Of a stretch of 64,000 nucleotides of DNA, positions 58,035 to 64,000 are shown piece by piece. The number at the start of each line of letters is the position of its first letter. Position 1 is the stretch's first letter. A program made the position numbers and the translations under genes. The notes below the pieces were generated by a model. It was not told the origin of the DNA. It did not search any database and saw only the letters and a list, made by a program, of their open reading frames with translations. This stretch comes from Arthrobacter sp. MYb229 (GTDB lineage: Bacteria; Actinomycetota; Actinomycetes; Actinomycetales; Micrococcaceae): the NCBI RefSeq assembly GCF_002975405.1, contig NZ_PCPS01000001.1:682001-746000 (forward strand), read 5' to 3'.

Positions 58035-58826
58035 ATGAAATGGAACCCGAATAAATACGCTGAATTCGCGAATTACCGCGGACGACCCTACGAAGACCTG
58101 CTGGGTCAGCTAGGCGAAATCACCCCTAGGCAGATCGTTGACCTGGGCTGCGGGCCGGGAGACAAGACGAGTCTGCTGGCCGAAACCTGGCCGCAGGCGC
58201 AGGTGACCGGATTGGATTCCTCGCCGGAGATGATCGCCCAAGCCAACGGCGCGGTGCGGCTGCCGAATCTGGGCTTCGACCTGCTCGATGCACGCCACTG
58301 GCACCCGGGACCCGAGATCGACCTGCTCTTTTCCAACGCCATGCTGCAGTGGCTCCCCGAACACCGCGAACTGCTCAAAAACTGGTTGGGTGATTTGAAG
58401 GCCGGCGCCTACGTCGCAATCCAGATGCCGGGAAACTTCGGCGCTGCCTCCCATGCGGTGATGCGTCAGGTGGCCGACGGGGCGAAGTGGGCGGGCAGGC
58501 TCGGTGGCGTCCTGCGGCACGAAGACGTGGTGGGTGAACCACAAGAGTACCAGCGGCTATTGCTCGAGGCAGGGTTCCAGGCAAATGTGTGGGAGACGAC
58601 GTACCACCAGGTGATGGTGGGGGAGAGCCCGATCCTTGACTGGGTGCGAGGCACCGCTTTGCTGCCCATCAAGGCCACATTGCCCGAGGACGAATACCTG
58701 GATTTCGAAGCGGACTATTCCGCTGCCGTCGCCGAGCATTACCCGTCGTTCACGGCACCGGACGGTGCCAAGCTGACGAACTTTCCCTTCCGGCGCATCT
58801 TTATGGTGGCACGCAAGCAGGGCTGA
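58035..58826 (+). CDS. tam: Trans-aconitate 2-methyltransferase
   Basis: SAM-dependent enzyme that methylates trans-aconitate, a spontaneous and toxic product of cis-aconitate. The 263-residue protein fits Tam closely: MKWNPNKYAEFANYRGRPYE at the start, SAM loop IVDLGCGPGDKT, GLDSSPEM, LLFSNAMLQWLPEH and VAIQMPGNF. TAGGCT (58022-58027) ends seven bases before the ATG and no ribosome-binding site is seen, so it is probably leaderless. Divergent from the helicase. Confidence 0.92.
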   Translation: MKWNPNKYAEFANYRGRPYEDLLGQLGEITPRQIVDLGCGPGDKTSLLAETWPQAQVTGLDSSPEMIAQANGAVRLPNLGFDLLDARHWHPGPEIDLLFSNAMLQWLPEHRELLKNWLGDLKAGAYVAIQMPGNFGAASHAVMRQVADGAKWAGRLGGVLRHEDVVGEPQEYQRLLLEAGFQANVWETTYHQVMVGESPILDWVRGTALLPIKATLPEDEYLDFEADYSAAVAEHYPSFTAPDGAKLTNFPFRRIFMVARKQG

Positions 58827-58866
58827 ATCACTGGTGCCGGCGCTGGACATGGAGGACAATGGCCGC

Positions 58867-59346
58867 ATGGAAAAGCGGCGCACCTACGTAGCCAAGGCGG
58901 AACACTGCGCGCAGCTGGCAAAGCTGCAGGCTGACTTCAATGCGGAGTTCGGTTCTCCCTGCCCCACGGAGCAGATACTAGCCAGGCGGTTGCGGGGTAT
59001 GCTCGCTGGCCCACACTGTTATGCGGTGCTCGCCGGTCCTGCATCTGAGCCGTCGGGCCACGCCATCGTGACCCTGCGGCCAACCATCTATTCGGACGGG
59101 CCGCTCGCGGTGCTTGATGAGCTGTATGTGCGCCCTCCACTGCGAGGCCAAGGCGTCGGCGGCGCCATCCTTGATCATGTCCTGCGCCAGCTGGCCGAGC
59201 GCGGGGGCAGCGAAATGCACATCAACGTGGATGAAGACGATGCGCAGGCTCGTCGCTTTTACGAGGACCGCGGGTTTGTGAACCACGAACCGGGCAGTGA
59301 ATGGCGGATGCTGCTCTACCTGCAAGAATTGCCCACCGGGCCGTAA
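58867..59346 (+). CDS. GNAT acetyltransferase
   Basis: A 159-residue acetyltransferase with the acetyl-CoA loop VRPPLRGQGVGGAI and the C-terminal strand INVDEDDAQARRFYEDRGF. Substrate unknown. Starts at 58834 (GTG) and 58849 (ATG) are possible; 58867 is preferred because GGAGG stands 10 bases upstream. It follows tam by about 40 bases and may share its message. The stop is near the convergent MBL gene. Confidence 0.85.
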   Translation: MEKRRTYVAKAEHCAQLAKLQADFNAEFGSPCPTEQILARRLRGMLAGPHCYAVLAGPASEPSGHAIVTLRPTIYSDGPLAVLDELYVRPPLRGQGVGGAILDHVLRQLAERGGSEMHINVDEDDAQARRFYEDRGFVNHEPGSEWRMLLYLQELPTGP

Positions 59347-59374
59347 CCTGATGGGCAATGCTGCAAATGATGGA

Positions 59375-60028
59375 TTACCAGCCGCGCTGTCGCCATGCAC
59401 CGAGGTGCGGGCGCTCGGTGCCCACGGTGGTGGAGCCACCGTGACCAGGCAGGACGACGGTATCATCCGGGAACTTTTCGAAGATACGTTCGGATACGTC
59501 GTTGAGCAACGACTCGAAGCGCTCCGGGTCCTCCCAGGTATTGCCTACACCCCCGGGGAAAAGGCTGTCTCCGCTGAAGATGACCTGCTGTCCCGAGGAG
59601 TCCTGCAATGCATATGCGATCGAGCCCGCGGTGTGCCCGCGAAGGTGGATGGCCTCAAGTTCCACCTTGCCAACGGAAACTCGATCACCATGGGTCAGCC
59701 CGTGGCTGATCTTCACGCCCGACTCCTTGGCGATACCGTTGATATCTTCGGCGCCTGCATACGTGGGAACGGCGAAGCGTTCGACGACCTCGGCCAGGGC
59801 CCGCACGTGGTCCCAATGCTCATGGGTCGTGGCGATGCCAACGACCTCTGGTTCGGGGCCATCCTTGGCGGCGCTTGCCACGAGTTCTAGAATCGCGGGA
59901 GTTTCGTCGGCCGCATCGATCAGTAGCTGTTTGCCACTGGCCCTTTCGGTGACCAAGTAAACGTTGTTGTTCATTTCCGAGACGCTCACCGAACGAATCG
60001 TGACGTCGGCTAATAGAAGTTCACTCAT
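59375..60028 (-). CDS. Metallo-beta-lactamase-fold hydrolase (glyoxalase II-like)
   Basis: A 217-residue enzyme with the zinc motif THEHWDH (His69, His71, Asp73, His74), the third His in LRGHTAGSIAYAL, Asp in FSGDSLFPGG and the last His in VLPGHGGST. This set fits a hydroxyacylglutathione- or mycothiol-ester hydrolase. A similar gene (Rv1637c) stands beside uvrA in mycobacteria, so the linkage is ancestral. On the minus strand TAAGGT lies seven bases before the ATG (leaderless type). Divergent from the GntR gene. Confidence 0.9.
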   Translation of the reverse strand: MSELLLADVTIRSVSVSEMNNNVYLVTERASGKQLLIDAADETPAILELVASAAKDGPEPEVVGIATTHEHWDHVRALAEVVERFAVPTYAGAEDINGIAKESGVKISHGLTHGDRVSVGKVELEAIHLRGHTAGSIAYALQDSSGQQVIFSGDSLFPGGVGNTWEDPERFESLLNDVSERIFEKFPDDTVVLPGHGGSTTVGTERPHLGAWRQRGW

Positions 60029-60110
60029 GGTTATTACCTTACGATGGCGATTGGACTGAACACGATAGGCTCAGTGAATCAACCGAAGTATTGCACCGAA
60101 TGGAGCGCCA

Positions 60111-60488
60111 ATGGCCAACCTGGATTTCATCCGTATCGACTCGAAATCGGCTGTAGCACCGTATCAGCAGGTACGTGAGCAAATCCTTGCAAGTATTGCC
60201 GGTGGTGATTTGGCACCCGGAACCAAGCTTCCCTCGGTGCGGGCGCTCGCCGGTGACCTGGATCTTGCGGTGAACACGGTGGCGAAGGTCTATAAGGAGC
60301 TGGAAGCCCAAGGCGCGGTCGTGACCCGCGGGCGACACGGAACCATCGTGCAAGCAGCCGAGGATCGTGCCCAGCAAGAAGTCGGCGACGCCGCAGCCGA
60401 TCTGGCACGCGTAGCCCAGACCTGGTCGGTAGATGAAGAAACCGCGGTTAAGTATTTGCGCGCCGCGTTCAGCTCGCTGCCGCGTTAA
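60111..60488 (+). CDS. GntR-family regulator, short YtrA type
   Basis: A 125-residue protein with an N-terminal winged helix: VAPYQQVREQILASI, GTKLPSVRALAGDLDLAVNTV and YKELEAQGAVVTRGRHGT. The short C-terminal helical part (about 80-125) is the YtrA-like dimer domain without a ligand-binding fold. YtrA regulators usually control ABC transporters; none is adjacent, so the target is unknown. GGAG lies about 5 bases before the ATG. Confidence 0.9.
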   Translation: MANLDFIRIDSKSAVAPYQQVREQILASIAGGDLAPGTKLPSVRALAGDLDLAVNTVAKVYKELEAQGAVVTRGRHGTIVQAAEDRAQQEVGDAAADLARVAQTWSVDEETAVKYLRAAFSSLPR

Positions 60489-60654
60489 TCAGTGGCCTTC
60501 GGGCCGTGGGGCACCGGGCTGTGCGAGGCGAGCTAACCCGAAACGCGATTTGAGTGTCCCTAAAGGTCGGTTCATGCAGCTTGGGCCCAAACCGCACTGC
60601 ACCAGAACCAGCGGCAGATTCTGCGGCACGCTCAGGTAACTCGGGGAAATCCTG

Positions 60655-61485
60655 TCAGTTAGCGGTTCGGAGCAGTGAAGCCGATTTCTTCCAGAGCTGT
60701 TCTGCGAACTTCGGGTTGTGCATTTCGGCACTTACCCTTGTCGCTATCCTGCGGGATTCATAGTAGGAACCCGGCAGGAAAGACGTTCCAGGAGTCCCTT
60801 CCGCGAGCCAAACAAGCTGATCTGACCCTTTTTCGGGAGTGACGGTAAAAAGACGTTTGAGCGGGCCGTGGTAAATGCGCCGCATGAAATGTGTGGTTTC
60901 GCTGGCGAAGCTGCTGGCGACGATACCCGGATGGAAAGCAACGGCGGTGATGCCTCGTGGTCCGAACCGGTGCTGCAATTCCTGAGTGAAGAGGATATTA
61001 GCGAGTTTCGCGTTGCCATAGGCTTTCTGCGGGGCGTAGCCCTCGGTATTCTGCAGGTCTTCGATATCCAGCCGCCCGAAGATCCGGGCGGCCTTGCTGG
61101 CTGTCTGGATAATCGTTGCCTTGCCGGCAAGCAGCGCTGGCATGAGCAAGCTGGTGAGCAGGAACGGAGCAAGGTGGTTGACCTGGAAAGTAATTTCATG
61201 CCCATCAACGGTCTGGGTTCGCTCACCCATGATGCCGCCTGCATTATTCGCGAGCACGTTGATTACGGGGTACGCCTCCAGCAGATCATCTGCCAGCTTT
61301 CTAACTTGGGTCAGCTCAGCGAAGTCCGCAACATAATAAGGAACAGACAGCTCTGTCGCGATGCTTTTGGTTTTGCTCTCCGAGCGCCCCACGATGACGA
61401 CGCGATGGCCACGGCCAACCAGCGTGCGCGCGGCGGCCGCACCGATGCCGTCGCTGCCGCCGGTGATGATAATGGTTTTGCTCAT
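60655..61485 (-). CDS. Short-chain dehydrogenase/reductase
   Basis: A 276-residue oxidoreductase of the retinol-dehydrogenase-like SDR group. It has the cofactor loop TGGSDGIG (8-15), NNAGGIMG, the active-site YGNAK (YxxxK) and FHPGIVASSF. NADP rather than NAD is suggested by VGRSESK after strand 2. Substrate unknown. GAGGAA precedes the ATG. It stands alone between GntR and uvrA. Confidence 0.9.
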   Translation of the reverse strand: MSKTIIITGGSDGIGAAAARTLVGRGHRVVIVGRSESKTKSIATELSVPYYVADFAELTQVRKLADDLLEAYPVINVLANNAGGIMGERTQTVDGHEITFQVNHLAPFLLTSLLMPALLAGKATIIQTASKAARIFGRLDIEDLQNTEGYAPQKAYGNAKLANILFTQELQHRFGPRGITAVAFHPGIVASSFASETTHFMRRIYHGPLKRLFTVTPEKGSDQLVWLAEGTPGTSFLPGSYYESRRIATRVSAEMHNPKFAEQLWKKSASLLRTAN

Positions 61486-61853
61486 GGTGAATTCATTTCC
61501 TCAATGCCGGCGCGGGAGCTCAGCCTCCCATTCTCGGAGCGAACTGGTAAGTCATCCTAGCGGACGCCGGTGGCAGTATTTAGTTGAAGGCCAAGGGTTC
61601 CGGGGCCGGGTTGGAGTACCACGCCGGGAGGCGCCGGCCACATGGCTCGTCGGGAAACTTTTGTGGGGAACATGCGAAGAAAATGCGCCCTGCCGGCGCT
61701 GTCGCCTACTTGTCGGCTAGTCATCGTGTTCTGCCTGTGCGATCCGATTGAGCCTCGAAACGGCCGCCGACCAGCAAATCTTCAGGGCTGGAAATGCCCG
61801 GGATATCGCCCTGCGCGAAAGTAACGCGCATTTGTGCCAAGCACCACGTTTAT
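61486..61853. other. Non-coding stretch before uvrA
   Basis: No credible gene, RNA or repeat seen. Short open frames here lack ribosome-binding sites and family features. The last part holds the uvrA control region. Confidence 0.6.
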
Positions 61854-61876
61854 TCGAAGTAGTTTTCGATTAGTAT
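61854..61876 (+). promoter_or_regulatory. LexA (SOS) box and -10 of uvrA
   Basis: TCGAAGTAGTTTTCGA (61854-61869) matches the actinobacterial LexA site TCGAAC-N4-GTTCGA in both outer five-base arms and spacing. It sits directly before -10 TAGTAT (61871-61876), which ends six bases before the GTG start. LexA bound here would block the promoter. Confidence 0.75.
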
Positions 61877-61882
61877 TACTTC

Positions 61883-64000
61883 GTGGCTATTACTGCAGAA
61901 AGCAAAAAACTGGATTTGTCCCGTCTGATCGTCAAGGGTGCGCGCGAGCACAACCTGAAGAACGTAGACGTGGATCTTCCGCGCGACGCGATGATCGTCT
62001 TTACCGGCTTGTCCGGATCGGGCAAGTCATCGCTGGCCTTCGACACGATTTTCGCCGAGGGGCAGCGCCGCTATGTCGAATCCCTGTCCGCCTATGCGCG
62101 CATGTTCCTGGGCCAGGTCGACAAGCCGGATGTGGACTTCATCGAAGGGCTTTCCCCGGCCGTGTCGATCGACCAGAAGTCCACGAGCCGCAACCCGCGG
62201 TCCACCGTGGGCACCATCACCGAGGTGTATGACTACATGCGCCTGCTCTGGGCCCGCGTAGGACGCCCGCACTGCCCCGAATGCGGGGAACCCATTTCGA
62301 AGCAGTCGCCGCAGCAGATCGTCGACCAGCTGCTGGAGATGCCGGAGAAGACCCGCTTCCAGGTGCTTGCCCCGGTGGTGCGCGCCCGTAAGGGCGAGTT
62401 CGTGGACCTGTTCGCCGAACTCTCCTCCAAGGGATTCTCCCGTGCCCGGGTCGACGGCAAGACCATTCAGCTGACCGAGCCGCCCAAGCTGGCCAAGCAG
62501 GTCAAGCACACCATCGAGGTGGTCGTTGACCGCCTCGCCATTAACGACACGGTGCACCAGCGGCTGACCGACTCGGTGGAAACCGCACTGAACCTGGCCG
62601 AGGGCCGCGTGCTGGTGGACTTCGTGGATCTGGAAGAGGACGACCCGAAGCGCGTCCGCGCGTTCTCCGAGAACCTCGCCTGCCCGAACGAGCACCCGCT
62701 GGCCATCGATGAGATCGAACCCCGAACCTTCTCCTTCAATAACCCCTTCGGCGCCTGTTCGGCCTGCAGCGGCATCGGCACCAAGCTCGAAGTCGATGAG
62801 CACCTGATCGTCCCGGATGCCGAGGTCAAACTGGCCGACGGGGCCATCGCGCCGTGGTCCTTGGGCAAGGCGACCACCGAATACTGGAACCGGTTGATCG
62901 AGGGGCTCGGCAAGGAGCTGGGCTTCAGCATGGACACCGCCTGGAAGGACCTGCCGGCACCGGCGCGCCAGGCGATCCTGAACGGCAAGGACCACAAGGT
63001 CGTGGTGCAGTACAAGAACCGTTTCGGCCGGGAGCGCAAGTACTCCACCGGGTTCGAAGGCGTCATCTCCTACGTGCACCGCAAGCATGAGGAAACCGAA
63101 TCGGATCACGCGCGCGATCGCTACGAGCAGTACATGCGCCAGATTCCGTGCCCTACCTGCGGCGGCGCCCGGCTGAACCCGGCCTCGCTGTCGGTGCTGA
63201 TCGGCGGCAAGTCGATCGCGGCGGTGGCGGCCATGGATTTGCGCGCGGCGGCCGAATTCCTCACCACCTTGGAGCTGAGCGACCGCGAGGCGCAGATCGC
63301 CACCCAGGTGCTGAAGGAAATTGGCGCGCGCATGAAGTTCCTGCTGGACGTGGGCCTGGAATACCTGACCCTGGAACGCGCCGCGGGCACCCTGTCCGGT
63401 GGCGAGGCGCAGCGCATCCGCCTGGCCACGCAGATCGGTTCCGGCCTGGTCGGCGTGCTCTACGTGCTGGACGAGCCCTCCATCGGCCTGCATCAGCGCG
63501 ACAACCGCCGGCTGATCGAAACCCTGCTGCATCTGCGTTCGCTGGGCAATACGCTGATCGTCGTCGAACACGATGAGGACACCATCGCCGAGGCGGATTG
63601 GATCGTGGATATCGGTCCGGGTGCCGGGGAGCACGGCGGCGAGGTAGTCCATTCCGGCTCGCTGGAGGGGCTGAAGGAGAACACCCGCTCGCTGACCGGC
63701 GACTACCTCTCCGGACGCAAGCAGATCGAGCTGCCGAAAAAGCGCCGCAAGGCCGACAAGAAGCGCATGCTCAAGCTGGTGGGCGCGAAGGAAAACAACC
63801 TGCGGGACGTCACCGTGGAGTTCCCGCTGGGCGTGCTGACCGCGATTACCGGTGTCTCGGGTTCGGGCAAGTCGACGCTGGTCAACGACATCCTGTACAA
63901 GGTGCTGGCCAATAAGCTCAACGGCGCCAAGCAGGTTCCCGGACGCCACACCCGGGTGCTGGGCCTGGAGCACCTGGACAAGGTCGTGCACGTGGACCAG
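61883..64000 (+). CDS. uvrA: Excinuclease ABC subunit A, N-terminal 706 codons (3' end outside window)
   Basis: Damage-sensing ATPase of nucleotide excision repair. The start is GTG at 61883 (leaderless type). The first nucleotide site has GLSGSGKSS (42-50); zinc ligands appear in [21 protein letters not shown] and [11 protein letters not shown]; the first ABC signature and Walker B are [14 protein letters not shown] and [17 protein letters not shown]; the second Walker A is [13 protein letters not shown] near 655. The frame is open to the last base, ending at HVDQ, so about a quarter of the protein is missing. Works with UvrB (44334). Confidence 0.97.
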   Translation, partial: MAITAESKKLDLSRLIVKGAREHNLKNVDVDLPRDAMIVFTGLSGSGKSSLAFDTIFAEGQRRYVESLSAYARMFLGQVDKPDVDFIEGLSPAVSIDQKSTSRNPRSTVGTITEVYDYMRLLWARVGRPHCPECGEPISKQSPQQIVDQLLEMPEKTRFQVLAPVVRARKGEFVDLFAELSSKGFSRARVDGKTIQLTEPPKLAKQVKHTIEVVVDRLAINDTVHQRLTDSVETALNLAEGRVLVDFVDLEEDDPKRVRAFSENLACPNEHPLAIDEIEPRTFSFNNPFGACSACSGIGTKLEVDEHLIVPDAEVKLADGAIAPWSLGKATTEYWNRLIEGLGKELGFSMDTAWKDLPAPARQAILNGKDHKVVVQYKNRFGRERKYSTGFEGVISYVHRKHEETESDHARDRYEQYMRQIPCPTCGGARLNPASLSVLIGGKSIAAVAAMDLRAAAEFLTTLELSDREAQIATQVLKEIGARMKFLLDVGLEYLTLERAAGTLSGGEAQRIRLATQIGSGLVGVLYVLDEPSIGLHQRDNRRLIETLLHLRSLGNTLIVVEHDEDTIAEADWIVDIGPGAGEHGGEVVHSGSLEGLKENTRSLTGDYLSGRKQIELPKKRRKADKKRMLKLVGAKENNLRDVTVEFPLGVLTAITGVSGSGKSTLVNDILYKVLANKLNGAKQVPGRHTRVLGLEHLDKVVHVDQ

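Overview
The window is high-GC DNA from an actinobacterium. Protein motifs, gene order and the leaderless TAnnnT promoters point to the Micrococcaceae (Arthrobacter/Glutamicibacter type); I infer the family and cannot give a species. Most of it is conserved core chromosome: 60 protein genes (two cut by the window edges), one tRNA, two riboswitches and many intrinsic-terminator hairpins. The order trpE-trpC-trpB-trpA-lgt ... pyk ... ANTAR regulator ... polA-rpsA-coaE-uvrB ... metallo-beta-lactamase-uvrA follows the order I know from mycobacteria, so much of the layout is ancestral.

Layout. 1-7843: end of def, then fmt-rsmB-rpe, then an FMN riboswitch heading a riboflavin operon (PnuC-type transporter, ribD, ribE, ribBA, ribH). 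7915-12916: histidine genes hisE, hisG, hisF and, after an interruption, hisI; the interruption is an AT-richer pair encoding a lipoprotein and a secreted PKD-like protein, plus a TIGR03085-type gene. 12992-19453: trpE, two small membrane proteins of unknown role, trpC, trpB, trpA, lgt. 19454-26039: a 510-base upstream region with a possible nitrogen-regulator site and a structured leader, then glutamate synthase gltB-gltD. 26123-31600: pyruvate kinase, tRNA-Leu(CAA), PdtaR-like antiterminator, PiT phosphate transporter with a small partner, DHFR-like reductase, thioesterase. 31620-38386: polA, secreted polysaccharide deacetylase, Eis-type acetyltransferase, rpsA.

38619-47766: unknown membrane protein, DUF222/HNH protein, rRNA-type methyltransferase, YigZ/IMPACT, coaE, small membrane protein, uvrB, and a TerC-type transporter behind a yybP-ykoY manganese riboswitch. 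47859-64000: MarR regulator with a near-perfect operator plus MFS exporter, an acidic unknown, alpha/beta peptidase, acetyltransferases, YdjM-like membrane protein, second DHFR-like reductase, epimerase, DUF3516 helicase, trans-aconitate methyltransferase, MBL hydrolase, GntR regulator, SDR, and the first 706 codons of uvrA under a LexA box.

I see no CRISPR array, prophage, insertion sequence or obvious new defence system. The least explained parts are the gltB leader, the PKD/lipoprotein pair, the membrane protein at 38619, and a run of at least 13 genes with a -10 hexamer 6-8 bases before the start codon, which predicts leaderless mRNAs. Start codons were chosen from ribosome-binding sites, 4-base overlaps, family N-termini or -10 spacing, and often differ from the longest open frame.
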